Positions 40,330 through 49,584 are shown, counted from the first letter of the stretch. The stretch: DNA of 64,000 nt from Pseudomonas parasichuanensis (GCF_021601385.1 NZ_BQHO01000012.1:1-64000), one strand, 5' to 3'. Notes: generated by a model not told the origin, from the sequence alone. Numbers and translations are program-made.

Positions 40330-40357
40330 GAACCCGGCCCAGGCCGGGTTTTTTTTG
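40330..40357 (+). terminator. Rho-independent terminator of argG
   Basis: AACCCGGCC-CA-GGCCGGGTTTTTTTT. Confidence 0.9.
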
Positions 40358-40361
40358 GTCT

Positions 40362-40901
40362 TCAATCAGGGGCTTCGGCCTGATCGAACAGTGACTCGCT
40401 GCCCTCTTGCATAGGGCCTGCCGATAGATGAAAGCAAGCCCGGGTATCGAGGTTGTACAAGATCCAGCTGCGAGTAGTGGTGTGCGGACGATCGATCATG
40501 CGCAAGACGTGACAATCGAACATCTTGCGGCTCTCAGGCCCGGAGATGGCAATGATCATGGCATTTGTGCCTTCGCTGGCGTGCGCCGGGGGCGGGTTGA
40601 GCGGTGCTTGCACCTCTTGAATTTTCGTCGTCACGTTGAGGTTTGTTGCTGCCGAGGGTTGAACGGGGTGCAGGTTGTTGGGCGCGGGGTCATGTTGCTC
40701 CGGAGCGAATAACGACCCGGTATTGAAGTTCAGGGTGAGGAAGAACAACACTGTCAGGAAGAAGGGGAAGCCCACGAGGAACCAGGTATAGATGGTCTGG
40801 CTCTCTTCACTCAGAAAGGGCAGCGAAGCCAGGGCGGAGGCTTCGATGACACCGGCGAAGACGGCGATAAGCGTCAATGGGCTGAATGATTGGTTGGTCA
40901 T
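40362..40901 (-). CDS. Hypothetical membrane protein
   Basis: A 179-residue protein with two hydrophobic segments (about residues 8-28 and 38-58). A proline- and threonine-rich linker and a soluble C-terminal part of about 70 residues follow. No motif is recognised. It is divergent from the NarL-type regulator across a 376-bp gap, so the two may be co-controlled. Confidence 0.65.
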   Translation of the reverse strand: MTNQSFSPLTLIAVFAGVIEASALASLPFLSEESQTIYTWFLVGFPFFLTVLFFLTLNFNTGSLFAPEQHDPAPNNLHPVQPSAATNLNVTTKIQEVQAPLNPPPAHASEGTNAMIIAISGPESRKMFDCHVLRMIDRPHTTTRSWILYNLDTRACFHLSAGPMQEGSESLFDQAEAPD

Positions 40902-40961
40902 GATGAGCGCCTGGGCATGCTTTGCTCATCAGTAGCCTGTTTGTGAATACTGAGTAACTGT

Positions 40962-40975
40962 GAGGGATTTCCCTC
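40962..40975. promoter_or_regulatory. Short palindrome in the divergent intergenic region
   Basis: GAGGGA-TT-TCCCTC lies about 60 bp upstream of the minus-strand gene. It may be an operator. Confidence 0.3.
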
Positions 40976-41147
40976 TCTGCAACTCCCGCTGCTCTTGGTT
41001 ATCGACGTGCCGATATCTTGATTGAATAGTAGAAATTTCCTGCGCGACGTGTAACGCGTGTGCGCTTGGAGCCCGATGAGCAGGGTGCTAACTTGCGCAC
41101 GACTACCACGGTCTTGGATGCATTAAATTCTGCGAAATAACCGCGCG

Positions 41148-41162
41148 TAGGAATATTCCTCA
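41148..41162. promoter_or_regulatory. RcsB-like box upstream of the response regulator
   Basis: TAGGAATATTCCTCA contains the perfect palindrome AGGAATATTCCT (41149-41160). It closely resembles the enteric RcsAB box TAAGAATATTCCTA, the site of a NarL-class regulator. It lies 116 bp before the start of a NarL-class gene, so autoregulation is plausible. The remaining gap (40902-41277) is relatively AT-rich promoter DNA. Confidence 0.4.
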
Positions 41163-41277
41163 AAAATAGTAGGCGCCTTCCTTCGATGCATCTGCCAAGG
41201 AAACTGGCGCATGAATAATCGTTATGCTCGGTTGTCGCGGAGCATCAAAACTAAAATAACGAAATAATGGATATCGC

Positions 41278-41904
41278 ATGAACAAAGTGCTGATCGTGGA
41301 TGATCACCCGGTCATTCGCCTGGCGGTACGCATGTTAATGGAACGGCATGGATACGAGGTGATGGCGGAAACCGACAATGGGGTGGACGCGTTGCAGTTA
41401 ACGCGGGAGCATCTGCCAGACATTGTCATTCTGGATATTGGAATTCCCAAACTGGATGGGCTCGAGGTCATTGCACGAATGACCTTGGCAAGCCCGGCAA
41501 GCAAGGTGCTGGTGCTGACTTCGCAGGCGCCGGGCCATTTTTCGATGCGCTGCATGCAGGCTGGGGCCGCGGGATATGTCTGCAAGCAACAGGAGCTGAC
41601 CGAGTTGCTTAGTGCAATCAAGGCTGTTCTGTCGGGGTACAGCTACTTTCCCAATCAGGCGCTGCACAAGGGGCGCACAGGTGTGGGTGGTGGCAGCGAA
41701 GTTGAAATGGTCGAGCGTCTTTCCGGTAGGGAGATGATGGTGCTGCAGCAACTTGCACGGGGCAAGACCAACAAGGAAATTGCCGATAGCATGTTTCTCA
41801 GCAACAAGACAGTAAGTACTTACAAAACCCGGCTGCTGCTCAAACTCAATGCCCGTTCGCTGGTGGATCTCATCGAGCTGGCCCAGCGGCACGGTCTGGC
41901 CTGA
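41278..41904 (+). CDS. LuxR/NarL-type response regulator
   Basis: A 208-residue two-domain regulator. The receiver has phospho-acceptor D53 (VILDIGIP). The LuxR-type HTH (LSGREMMVLQQLARGKTNKE…VSTYKTRLLLKL) is at about 143-200. It most resembles the EvgA/BvgA/RcsB group. No histidine kinase is adjacent, so it is an orphan regulator in this window. A terminator follows directly. Confidence 0.87.
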   Translation: MNKVLIVDDHPVIRLAVRMLMERHGYEVMAETDNGVDALQLTREHLPDIVILDIGIPKLDGLEVIARMTLASPASKVLVLTSQAPGHFSMRCMQAGAAGYVCKQQELTELLSAIKAVLSGYSYFPNQALHKGRTGVGGGSEVEMVERLSGREMMVLQQLARGKTNKEIADSMFLSNKTVSTYKTRLLLKLNARSLVDLIELAQRHGLA

Positions 41905-41910
41905 TCCTTC

Positions 41911-41935
41911 AAAAGCCTCCAGCGGGAGGCTTTTT
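41911..41935 (+). terminator. Rho-independent terminator of the response regulator
   Basis: AAAGCCTCC-AGC-GGGAGGCTTTTT. Confidence 0.88.
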
Positions 41936-41945
41936 CATGCCTGGG

Positions 41946-42122
41946 TTACAGGTCGTAATCGAAATCGGCCAGCTGTTTCTGCAGGCGGCGCTCTTCCAGC
42001 ATATTGTCGATGGTCCGGCGCTTGCTGAGGTTGGTCTTGGCCACTTCAGGCTGAGGCTCAGCGTCTTCTTCTGCGTTTTGAAACTCGTCGTCGATAGCCA
42101 GGTCTTCTTTATCGGTGCTCAT
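41946..42122 (-). CDS. PA3496 family small protein
   Basis: A 58-residue acidic protein starting MSTDKEDLAIDDEFQN and ending LQKQLADFDYDL. The tail NLSKRRTIDNMLEERRLQKQ is the conserved part of the PA3496 family, which is annotated as putative envelope-integrity proteins and usually lies beside nth. It has no signal peptide or membrane segment. Its function is unproven. Confidence 0.8.
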   Translation of the reverse strand: MSTDKEDLAIDDEFQNAEEDAEPQPEVAKTNLSKRRTIDNMLEERRLQKQLADFDYDL

Positions 42123-42226
42123 GCGTCACTCCAAGCCAAAGGGCCATTGGCCGTCCTTATAGCGGGATTCACCGAGCGGGTAAAAAAGATTTTTTCAATC
42201 GTAATGCCGGTATTTTCTCTATTGCC

Positions 42227-42865
42227 TCAATCGTCCGATGTCTTGTGCCTGTATTCACACAGGTCCTCGATACGGCAGCTGCCGCAGCGCGGCTTGCGTG
42301 CCTGGCAGACATAGCGGCCATGCAGGATCAACCAGTGATGGGCGTCGAGCAGGTAGTCCTTGGGCACGAACTTGAGCAGCTTCTTCTCCACCTCCAGGAC
42401 GGTCTTGCCCGGTGCGATACCGGTGCGGTTGCTCACCCGGAAGATATGGGTGTCAACGGCCATTGCGAGCTGGCCAAAGGCCGTGTTGAGCACGACGTTG
42501 GCGGTCTTGCGGCCTACCCCGGGCAAGGCTTCGAGCGCCTCGCGGGTTTCGGGCACCACGCTACCATGCTGCTCCACCAGCAGCCGACAGGTCTCGATGA
42601 CGTTCTTGGCCTTGCTGTTGTATAGCCCGATCGTCTTGATGTACTCACTCAGGCCATCCACCCCCAAGGCATGAATCGCCTCTGGTGTGTTGGCTACGGG
42701 GAACAGGCGGGCGGTGGCCTTGTTGACCCCCACATCGGTTGCTTGCGCCGAGAGAATCACGGCAATCAGCAGTTCGAAAGGTGTGGTGTAGGCCAGCTCG
42801 GTCTTTGGCTCGGGGTTGTCTTCGTGCAGCCTGCGAAAAATCTCCAGGCGTTTTGCGGCATTCAT
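42227..42865 (-). CDS. nth: Endonuclease III
   Basis: A 212-residue DNA glycosylase/AP lyase for oxidised pyrimidines. It has an HhH motif around LPGVGRKTANVVL with the catalytic lysine, the aspartate in AVDTHIFRV, and the C-terminal [4Fe-4S] motif C-x6-C-x2-C-x5-C (CQARKPRCGSCRIEDLC). It follows the rnf genes on the same strand with a 4-bp gap, as in other pseudomonads. Confidence 0.95.
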   Translation of the reverse strand: MNAAKRLEIFRRLHEDNPEPKTELAYTTPFELLIAVILSAQATDVGVNKATARLFPVANTPEAIHALGVDGLSEYIKTIGLYNSKAKNVIETCRLLVEQHGSVVPETREALEALPGVGRKTANVVLNTAFGQLAMAVDTHIFRVSNRTGIAPGKTVLEVEKKLLKFVPKDYLLDAHHWLILHGRYVCQARKPRCGSCRIEDLCEYRHKTSDD

Positions 42866-42869
42866 GGGG

Positions 42870-43394
42870 TCAACGCGTTCCTTGACGATGTGCAGTGGTG
42901 GGCTCGGGGCGCAGCCGATTGTACAAGCCCAGGAGAAGGCCGAGCAGTATCAGTGCGCCCGGCGCCAGATGAGTGATGTGCAAACCTGGGCTGCCGGCCA
43001 GGGCTTGGCGGCAGATGGCCAGAGCCAGGCCGGCCGCCACCAGGCTTGCAAGGCCAATGAGCAGAGCGCGCCAGCGGCCGGTTTGCGGTAGCAGGCTTTC
43101 GATGGCCAGGCATTGCAGGGCCAGCAGTGCGGGGTAGTGGCCAAGCACGAGCGCCATGGGTAGCGCCCAGGCCTGCAGCCCGAGTTGCAGGCAAGTGGTT
43201 AGCGCGGCGGCCAGTACCATGGACATCCACGCCTGCATGGCGGGCTCGAGATGGTCGCGTAGCGTAACCATGAGCAGTTGGTGCGCAAGTATCAGCACGC
43301 TCATGCAGGCCAGCATCGTCAAGGCCTGTACGACCGTCCCGGTCGTGCCAATCAAGGGTGCCAGGCAAACGCTCAGCAACCAGTGCCTATTCAT
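42870..43394 (-). CDS. rnfE: RnfE-like membrane subunit (divergent)
   Basis: A 174-residue membrane protein with about six helices, of the Rnf/Nqr family by its position and by its pattern (LAPLIGTTGTVVQALTMLACMSVLIL). The usual N-terminal GLCPLL is shifted to CLAPLI. The second conserved cysteine may survive in LALQCLAIE. In Nqr/Rnf structures these cysteines, with those of RnfA, hold an intramembrane [2Fe-2S] cluster. It overlaps rnfG by 8 bp. Confidence 0.7.
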   Translation of the reverse strand: MNRHWLLSVCLAPLIGTTGTVVQALTMLACMSVLILAHQLLMVTLRDHLEPAMQAWMSMVLAAALTTCLQLGLQAWALPMALVLGHYPALLALQCLAIESLLPQTGRWRALLIGLASLVAAGLALAICRQALAGSPGLHITHLAPGALILLGLLLGLYNRLRPEPTTAHRQGTR

Positions 43395-44001
43395 GTGAGT
43401 TCTCCCCGAGCAACGAGGTACGGTGTTGATCGAAGTAGCGCAGGGCATCCTGCACCGCGTCGATCACTGCCCGCGACGTGACTGTCGCGCCAGCCAATTG
43501 GTCGAACGCGCCTCGGTCCCGCTTGAGCGCCCAGGCCTGCTCGGGCGGGGCGTCGTGGGCCTTGCCGATGAACTGATCCAACCAGTGGCGTGCGGGATTG
43601 ACCAGTTGGTCGCCCAGCCCGGGGCTTTCCTGCTGGCGAAGTACGCGCAGCCCGATCAAGCGGCCTTGAATGTTGATGGCAATGACCAGTTCGATCGGTC
43701 CGCCATATCCTGGCACCTCGCTGTGCAGCATGACGGCGACGGGCTTGTTGGCCAGGCTGGCGCGATAGCCTGCCAGCAGCCGGCTGTGTTGCAACCGATT
43801 GTCGGTCAGCGCCAGGGGCTGCTGGAGTGGCCGGTTGTCGTAGCTGCCCTCTGGCAGCGCGGCCAGCCACTCGCGTTCTTGCAGCAAGCGCTGGGCTTCG
43901 TGGATGGGGCCTGCGGTCCAGTGTTGCCAGGCCAGGCAGGCAGCCAGCGTCAGTGCCGTCACCGATGACAGCAGCAGGATGCTGCGCGCTCGTCTGTTCA
44001 T
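43387..44001 (-). CDS. rnfG: RnfG-like subunit (covalent FMN)
   Basis: A 204-residue protein with one N-terminal membrane helix and a periplasmic FMN-binding domain. The flavinylation motif is conserved as AGATVTS near residue 170, where the threonine carries FMN through a phosphoester bond. It follows rnfD with a 4-bp overlap. Confidence 0.8.
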   Translation of the reverse strand: MNRRARSILLLSSVTALTLAACLAWQHWTAGPIHEAQRLLQEREWLAALPEGSYDNRPLQQPLALTDNRLQHSRLLAGYRASLANKPVAVMLHSEVPGYGGPIELVIAINIQGRLIGLRVLRQQESPGLGDQLVNPARHWLDQFIGKAHDAPPEQAWALKRDRGAFDQLAGATVTSRAVIDAVQDALRYFDQHRTSLLGENSHE

Positions 44002-44969
44002 GTGGGCACCGCTTGGCGACGCTCGGCCCAGCGGTCCAGCGCCGGGGCGCAGAGATTCATCAGCAGGATTGCAAAGGCGGTCCCGTCTGGCACGCTTCCC
44101 CAGCTACGCAGCAGGTAGATCAGCAAACCTGCTCCGATACCGAACAACAGGCGGGCCAGCGGACGTTTGCACCCGGAGATGGGCTCGGTACAGATGAAAA
44201 ACGCTGCCAGCATGGTTGAGCCAGAGAGCAGGTGCAGCAAAGGTGAACCATTGGAGTCGGAGCCCGACCCGTTCCAGGCCAGCAGGCTGAATATCAGGAG
44301 CCCGCCGAGCAGGCCGGCAGGGGCGTGCCAGCTGAACACCTTGCGCTGCAACAGGTACAGTCCGCCCAGCAGGAATGCCAGGTTCACCCATTCGCTGCCT
44401 CGCCCGCCCAGGTGGCCGAAGGCCGGATGCGTTGCAAACAGTTCATCGATGGTCAGGCTGCGATTGTGTCGCAGGGTATCCAGTATCGTCGGGCTGGCCC
44501 AGGCGTCGATCTGCTCGCTGGTCGTGAAGCTCAGGTGCAGGCTGTCGAGCAGGCCTGGCGTCTGACCGGGCCAGTGATTCATCTGCAGCGGGAAACTCAG
44601 CAGGGCGAAGGCATAGCCAATCATGGCCGGGTTGAACAGGTTGCGCCCGACGCCGCCGAAGGCCTGCTTGCCCAACCCTATGGCAACAGTGGTTGCGGCT
44701 ACCGGTAGCCACCAGGGGGCCTGGCTGGGCAATGCCACCGCCAGCAGCACCGCGCTGACCAGTGCGCTGCCGTCTTCCAGTGCCGGTCGAACAGCTTGCC
44801 TGCGCCAGGTCAGTAGCAGTGCCTCTGTCGCCAGTGCGGTACTGGCGCACAGTAGCAGGTTGATCAGTACCCCCCAGCCGTGCAGCCAGAACAGCGCCAG
44901 CAAGCCCGGCACACAGGCCAGCAAGACCTGGCCCATGGCGTTGCGCAGGCGTGGGTCAGGCAGTGGCAT
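43998..44969 (-). CDS. rnfD: RnfD-like membrane subunit
   Basis: A 323-residue membrane protein of the NqrB/RnfD family with nine to ten helices. The covalent FMN site SGSTMLAAFFI and the following EPISGCKR are recognisable, and LGKQAFGGVGRNLFNPAM matches the family's GGxGxNxFNPA motif. It starts 12 bp after rnfA, leaving no room for rnfB and rnfC. Confidence 0.85.
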   Translation of the reverse strand: MPLPDPRLRNAMGQVLLACVPGLLALFWLHGWGVLINLLLCASTALATEALLLTWRRQAVRPALEDGSALVSAVLLAVALPSQAPWWLPVAATTVAIGLGKQAFGGVGRNLFNPAMIGYAFALLSFPLQMNHWPGQTPGLLDSLHLSFTTSEQIDAWASPTILDTLRHNRSLTIDELFATHPAFGHLGGRGSEWVNLAFLLGGLYLLQRKVFSWHAPAGLLGGLLIFSLLAWNGSGSDSNGSPLLHLLSGSTMLAAFFICTEPISGCKRPLARLLFGIGAGLLIYLLRSWGSVPDGTAFAILLMNLCAPALDRWAERRQAVPT

Positions 44970-44981
44970 GGGTTTGCAGGC

Positions 44982-45530
44982 TCATGGTGTGAATAGTCCG
45001 CTGAGGCCGGAGAGCGCCATGGCCATCACGCCAGCGCCGATCAGCTCGATAGGCAGGCCACGCAGGGCCAGCGGAATATCCGCATGGCGGCTGCGTTCAC
45101 GCAGGTCGGCGAACAGCAGCAGGGCTAGCCAGAAGCCCAGCCCGCCGGCCACGCCCCAGGCCAGCGCTTGCCATCCGCCGCTGCCATCGCTGCCAAGCTG
45201 CAACAGCAAGCCTAGCACCGCGACATTGCCCAGCAGTAACCTTTGCAGGCCCTCCACAGGCCAGCCAGGTCGCACACGGCTTAGCAGTTGCGGCAGGCCC
45301 CAGGCCAGCATCGCCAGCAGTGGCAACAAGAGGAACAGGCGCAAGTCCTGCAGTTGCAGGGGGGCCAGGATATATTGCTGGAGCAGCAGCCCGGCGGGCA
45401 GGGCAAGGCAGATCAGTAACGCGCTGCACAGTCCGAGCACTTGCAGCCGGTCGCGCTCGATCGGGTCGGGTTGCAACATCAGGTTGTTGACCAGCGCAGC
45501 GCTGACCAGGACCAGGATGTAGTCGCTCAT
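44982..45530 (-). CDS. rnfA: RnfA-like membrane subunit lacking cluster cysteines
   Basis: A 182-residue six-helix protein. The start (LVSAALVNNLML) matches RnfA (LVNNFVL), but the following FLGLCPF is replaced by QPDPIE. The second TNCAVLG motif reads GNVAVLG. Both cysteines that coordinate the intramembrane [2Fe-2S] cluster in Nqr/Rnf complexes are therefore missing. It is first of a four-gene A-D-G-E operon. Confidence 0.75.
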   Translation of the reverse strand: MSDYILVLVSAALVNNLMLQPDPIERDRLQVLGLCSALLICLALPAGLLLQQYILAPLQLQDLRLFLLLPLLAMLAWGLPQLLSRVRPGWPVEGLQRLLLGNVAVLGLLLQLGSDGSGGWQALAWGVAGGLGFWLALLLFADLRERSRHADIPLALRGLPIELIGAGVMAMALSGLSGLFTP

Positions 45531-45587
45531 GAAATGCCTGCCGCCTGAGGATGCCGTGATTATCCGGCAGCGGCCGCTGGATGGAAA

Positions 45588-45611
45588 TGCCCCGGCCAGT
45601 TGGCCGGGGCA
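45588..45611. terminator. Hairpin between metG and rnfA
   Basis: TGCCCCGGCCA and TGGCCGGGGCA form an 11-bp stem with a 2-base loop right after the metG stop on the minus strand; the T-run is weak (ATTTCC). Confidence 0.6.
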
Positions 45612-45617
45612 GGGGCG

Positions 45618-47657
45618 TTACTTGATGCGCTGGCCGGGCTTGGCGCCGCTGTCCGGGCTCAGCAGGTAGATCTCTTCGCCACCAGGGCCGGCCGCCATGA
45701 CCATGCCCTCGGAGATGCCGAAACGCATCTTCCGTGGTTTGAGGTTGGCCACCATCATGGTCAGGCGCCCCTCCAACTTGCTTGGGTCGGGGTAGGCCGA
45801 CTTGATGCCGGAGAACACGTTGCGCTGCTCGTCACCGATGTCCAGGGTCAGGCGCAGCAGCTTGTCGGCACCTTCGACGGACTCGGCCTTGACGATCAGC
45901 GCCACGCGCAGATCGACGGCGGCGAAGGTGTCGAACTCGATTTCGGCCGACAGTGGGTCCTTGGTCAGTTCGCCGTTACCAGCTGGAACCGGGGCTTGCG
46001 AGGCCAGCAGGTCTTCCTTGCTGGCGGCGACCATGGCCTCGACCTTGGCCGGCTCGATACGGCTCATCAACGCTTTGAACGGGTTGAGCTTGTGGTTTTC
46101 CAGGCGCGACAGGTGGTCGTTCCAGGCCAGCGGGGCGACGTTGAGGAACGCCTCGGCGTCGGCGGCCAGCAGCGGCAGAACCGGCTTGAGGAAGATGACC
46201 AGCTGACGGAACAGGTTGATGCCCTGGGCGCAGATGGCCTGGACTTCATCCTGCTTGCCTTCCTGCTTGGCCAGCGACCACGGCGCCTTGTCGGCGATCC
46301 AGGCGTTGGCGCGGTCGGCCAGGGCCATGATCTCGCGCATGGCGCGAGCGAAGTCGCGGCCTTCGTAGGCTTCAGCGATCGATGGGGCGGCGGCGAGGAA
46401 GGCCTCGGTCAGCTCGGGGGCGGCATCGCCGGCAACCATTACGCCGTCATTGCCTTTGTGAATGAAGCCGGCGCAACGGCTGGCGATGTTGACCACCTTG
46501 CCGACCAGGTCGGAGTTGACCTTCTGCACGAAGTCCTCGAGGTTGAGGTCGAGGTCGTCGACGCCGCGGCCCAGCTTGGCGGCATAGTAGTAGCGCAGGT
46601 ATTCCGGCTGCAGGTGGTCGAGGTAGGTGCGCGCCTTGATGAAGGTGCCGCGCGACTTGGACATCTTGGCGCCGTTGACGGTCAGGTAACCGTGCACGTT
46701 GACGGCGGTCGGCTTGCGCAGACCCGCGCCTTCAAGCATGGCTGGCCAGAACAGGGCGTGGAAGTTGACGATGTCCTTGCCGATGAAGTGGTACAGCTCG
46801 GCCTTGGAGTCTTTGTTCCAGAAGGCGTCGAAGTCCAGCTCCGGGCGGCGTGCGCACAGGTTCTTGAAGCTGGCCATGTAGCCGATCGGCGCATCCAGCC
46901 AGACGTAGAAGTACTTGCCAGGCTCACCCGGGATTTCGAAGCCGAAGTACGGCGCGTCACGGGAGATGTCCCATTCCTGCAGGCCGGAGTCCAGCCATTC
47001 GGCGAGCTTGTTGGCCACGGCGTCCTGCAGCGTGCCGCTGCGGGTCCACTGCTGCAGCATGGCCTGGAAGTCGGGCAGCTTGAAGAAGAAGTGCTGCGAG
47101 TCGCGCAGCACCGGGGTTGCGCCGGAGATCGCCGACTTGGGGTTCTTCAGTTCGGTCGGCGCGTAGGTGGCACCGCATTTTTCACAGTTGTCGCCGTACT
47201 GGTCTTCGGCCGCGCACTTGGGGCAGGTGCCCTTGATGAAACGGTCGGCGAGGAACATGCCTTTTTCAGGGTCGAAATACTGGGTGACCGAACGGGTGGC
47301 GATGTGGCCGGCGTCACGCAGACGGGTGTAGATCATGCCCGACAGCTCGCGGTTCTCTTCGCTGTGGGTGGAGTGGAAGTTGTCGAAGTCGACCAGGAAA
47401 TCGGCGAAGTCGCCGCTGTGCTCGGCCTGGACGGCGGCAATCAGCTGCTCCGGGGTGATCCCTTCCTTCTCGGCGCGCAGCATGATTGCCGAGCCGTGGG
47501 CGTCGTCGGCGCAGACATAGATGCACTGGTTGCCGCGCAGCTTCTGGAAGCGAACCCACATGTCTGTCTGGATGTACTCGAGCATATGGCCAAGGTGGAT
47601 GGAACCATTGGCATAGGGCAGGGCGCTGGTGACGAGAATCTGACGTGGCTCGGACAT
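45618..47657 (-). CDS. metG: Methionyl-tRNA synthetase
   Basis: A 679-residue class I synthetase. It has the HIGH motif in [10 protein letters not shown], the zinc knuckle CPKC…CEKC and the KMSKS motif ([10 protein letters not shown]). The C-terminal tRNA-binding (EMAP II-like) domain mediates dimerisation. The ATG at 47657 is preferred; a longer frame to 47750 translates the divergent promoter region shared with apbC. Confidence 0.96.
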   Translation of the reverse strand: MSEPRQILVTSALPYANGSIHLGHMLEYIQTDMWVRFQKLRGNQCIYVCADDAHGSAIMLRAEKEGITPEQLIAAVQAEHSGDFADFLVDFDNFHSTHSEENRELSGMIYTRLRDAGHIATRSVTQYFDPEKGMFLADRFIKGTCPKCAAEDQYGDNCEKCGATYAPTELKNPKSAISGATPVLRDSQHFFFKLPDFQAMLQQWTRSGTLQDAVANKLAEWLDSGLQEWDISRDAPYFGFEIPGEPGKYFYVWLDAPIGYMASFKNLCARRPELDFDAFWNKDSKAELYHFIGKDIVNFHALFWPAMLEGAGLRKPTAVNVHGYLTVNGAKMSKSRGTFIKARTYLDHLQPEYLRYYYAAKLGRGVDDLDLNLEDFVQKVNSDLVGKVVNIASRCAGFIHKGNDGVMVAGDAAPELTEAFLAAAPSIAEAYEGRDFARAMREIMALADRANAWIADKAPWSLAKQEGKQDEVQAICAQGINLFRQLVIFLKPVLPLLAADAEAFLNVAPLAWNDHLSRLENHKLNPFKALMSRIEPAKVEAMVAASKEDLLASQAPVPAGNGELTKDPLSAEIEFDTFAAVDLRVALIVKAESVEGADKLLRLTLDIGDEQRNVFSGIKSAYPDPSKLEGRLTMMVANLKPRKMRFGISEGMVMAAGPGGEEIYLLSPDSGAKPGQRIK

Positions 47658-47815
47658 GGTGGCTCGGCTACTTATCTGGCTACGGGGTAAAAATGAGGGT
47701 GATCGGCCACTATAAAGGGCTGGCGAAGATATTTCACCTTGCGAACGCATCTGCTGACGATTGACGGGTTAGCATAGGCGCCTGTTTCGTATTCAGTTTG
47801 CCAATGGGAGCCTCC

Positions 47816-48910
47816 ATGAGTGCCGTTACCCGTGCCGCCGTCGAAGGCGTGCTTCGCCAGTACACCGACCCCTACCTGAACCAGGATCCGGTCAGCGCCG
47901 GCTGCGTGCGCGCCATCGACATCCAGGGCGCGCAGGTCAGCGTGCAGTTGCAGCTGGGCTATGCCGCCGGCCTGTTCAAGGGCGGTTGGGCCCAGGTGCT
48001 GCAGACCGCGATCGAGAACCTCGATGGCGTTTCTTCGGCGCATGTGACCATCGATTGCGTGATCGCCACCCACAAGGCCCAGGCCCAGGTGCCGGCCATG
48101 GCCAATGTGAAGAACATCGTCGCCGTTGCCTCGGGCAAGGGTGGGGTCGGCAAGTCGACCACTGCGGCCAACCTGGCCTTGGCGCTGGCGCGAGAGGGCG
48201 CGCGGGTCGGCATTCTTGATGCTGACATCTACGGCCCCAGCCAGGGCGTGATGTTCGGTATTGCCGAAGGCACTCGCCCGCAGGTGCGCGACCAGAAATG
48301 GTTCGTGCCGATCAAGGCCCATGGCGTTGAAGTGATGTCCATGGCCTTCCTCACTGACGACAACACGCCGATGGTGTGGCGCGGCCCAATGGTTTCCGGC
48401 GCCTTGCTGCAACTGGTGACCCAGACCGCCTGGGACGACCTCGACTACCTGGTGATCGACATGCCGCCGGGCACGGGCGACATCCAGCTGACCCTGGCCC
48501 AGAAGGTGCCGGTGGCCGGCTCGGTGATCGTCACCACGCCACAGGACCTGGCGCTGCTGGATGCGAAGAAGGGCGTGGAGATGTTCCGCAAGGTCAACAT
48601 CCCGGTGCTGGGTGTGGTGGAGAACATGGCCGTGCACATCTGCTCCAACTGCGGCCATGCCGAGCACCTGTTCGGTGAGGGTGGCGGTGAGAAGCTGGCA
48701 GCCCAGTACGGTGTCGAGCTGCTGGCTTCGCTGCCGTTGTCGATGCTGATTCGCGAGCAGGCCGACAGCGGCAAGCCAACCGCTATTGCCGAGCCGGAAA
48801 GCCAGATTGCCATGGTCTATCAGGAGCTGGCGCGCCAGGTAGGGGCGCGGATCGTGTTGCAGGAAGCGGCAGCGCCGGCAATGCCGAGCATCACCATCAG
48901 CGAAGATTGA
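47816..48910 (+). CDS. apbC: Iron-sulfur cluster carrier protein ApbC (Mrp)
   Basis: A 364-residue MRP/NBP35 P-loop ATPase. An N-terminal DUF59-like domain covers about 1-90. The deviant Walker A is SGKGGVGKST at about 109-118, and a C-x2-C (CSNCGH) bridges a [4Fe-4S] cluster between subunits. It delivers Fe-S clusters to apo-proteins. The ATG at 47816 has GGGAG just upstream. It is divergent from metG, a common arrangement. Confidence 0.94.
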   Translation: MSAVTRAAVEGVLRQYTDPYLNQDPVSAGCVRAIDIQGAQVSVQLQLGYAAGLFKGGWAQVLQTAIENLDGVSSAHVTIDCVIATHKAQAQVPAMANVKNIVAVASGKGGVGKSTTAANLALALAREGARVGILDADIYGPSQGVMFGIAEGTRPQVRDQKWFVPIKAHGVEVMSMAFLTDDNTPMVWRGPMVSGALLQLVTQTAWDDLDYLVIDMPPGTGDIQLTLAQKVPVAGSVIVTTPQDLALLDAKKGVEMFRKVNIPVLGVVENMAVHICSNCGHAEHLFGEGGGEKLAAQYGVELLASLPLSMLIREQADSGKPTAIAEPESQIAMVYQELARQVGARIVLQEAAAPAMPSITISED

Positions 48911-48925
48911 TCGCCAGAAATATAC

Positions 48926-48954
48926 GTGGGGGTGGGGCAAGCCCGCTCCCACGG
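48926..48954. repeat. Single REP palindrome
   Basis: GTGGGGGTGGGGCAAGCCCGC plus CTCCCAC forms one REP hairpin downstream of apbC. Confidence 0.55.
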
Positions 48955-48981
48955 TGGCGCAAATGCCTGTTCGAACAGGCA

Positions 48982-49010
48982 CAAAAAAACCCGCCAATGG
49001 CGGGTTTTTT
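48982..49010. terminator. Bidirectional terminator between apbC and the cold-shock gene
   Basis: AAAAAAACCCGCC-AAT-GGCGGGTTTTTT has T-runs on both strands between two converging genes. Confidence 0.9.
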
Positions 49011-49035
49011 CTGAAAGCTAGGAAGCGAGATCGAC

Positions 49036-49245
49036 TTAGGCGATCTGAACTTCTTCAGCCTGCATGCCTTTCTGGCCGCGGGTAGCGACGAAAGTAACAG
49101 CTTGGCCTTCTTTCAGGGTTTTGAAGCCGTCAGCTTGGATGGCTTTGAAGTGCACGAACAGGTCGTCGCCCGACTGAGGGGTGATGAAGCCGTAGCCCTT
49201 CTCATCGTTGAACCACTTGACGGTACCGGATTGGCGATTGGACAT
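49036..49245 (-). CDS. Cold-shock domain protein
   Basis: A 69-residue CspA-family OB-fold protein. RNP1 is KGYGFI and RNP2 is LFVHF. It binds single-stranded RNA and DNA as a chaperone. The ATG at 49245 ([12 protein letters not shown]) is the family start. The 339-bp gap to dcd (49246-49584) presumably holds a long 5' leader, as in cold-shock genes, and the divergent dcd promoter. I see no clear motif in it. Confidence 0.93.
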   Translation of the reverse strand: MSNRQSGTVKWFNDEKGYGFITPQSGDDLFVHFKAIQADGFKTLKEGQAVTFVATRGQKGMQAEEVQIA

Positions 49246-49584
49246 TTTTCTGTCTCCTTGGACAAAGTTGATGGCGGCCAGGAAAACCCCGACCGTGACT
49301 GAGTGCAAAGGAGCAGAAGGTGTCATGGAGATGGGCCGATCGTAAATCGTGCATCAAACAGATCTTCGGTGTCGCGTGCAGCACAGTGGCGACACCATAA
49401 CCCACTTTCCCTGACCTGCCAATAACTGGTGAGAGGTTTGTCGAAATTCGGATCGGCGGCGGCTGCAGGCCCCGTCCGGCGGGCATTGTAGAGAGACTGT
49501 GGGATGCGACTTTGCCGCGGGCGCCGGGACCGGTAAGATGCGCACCACGATTTTTTCACCTTGCACTCTCAGGACACACCCGCC

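Noticed and set aside
44970-44981. Assembly or frameshift artefact hiding rnfB and rnfC between rnfA and rnfD
   Set aside because: Only 12 bp separate two intact frames, and neighbouring subunits also show correlated motif loss, so a real reduced operon is more likely.
45600-47690. 696-codon plus-strand frame opposite metG
   Set aside because: Antisense artefact of high-GC codon use; metG on the minus strand has all synthetase motifs.
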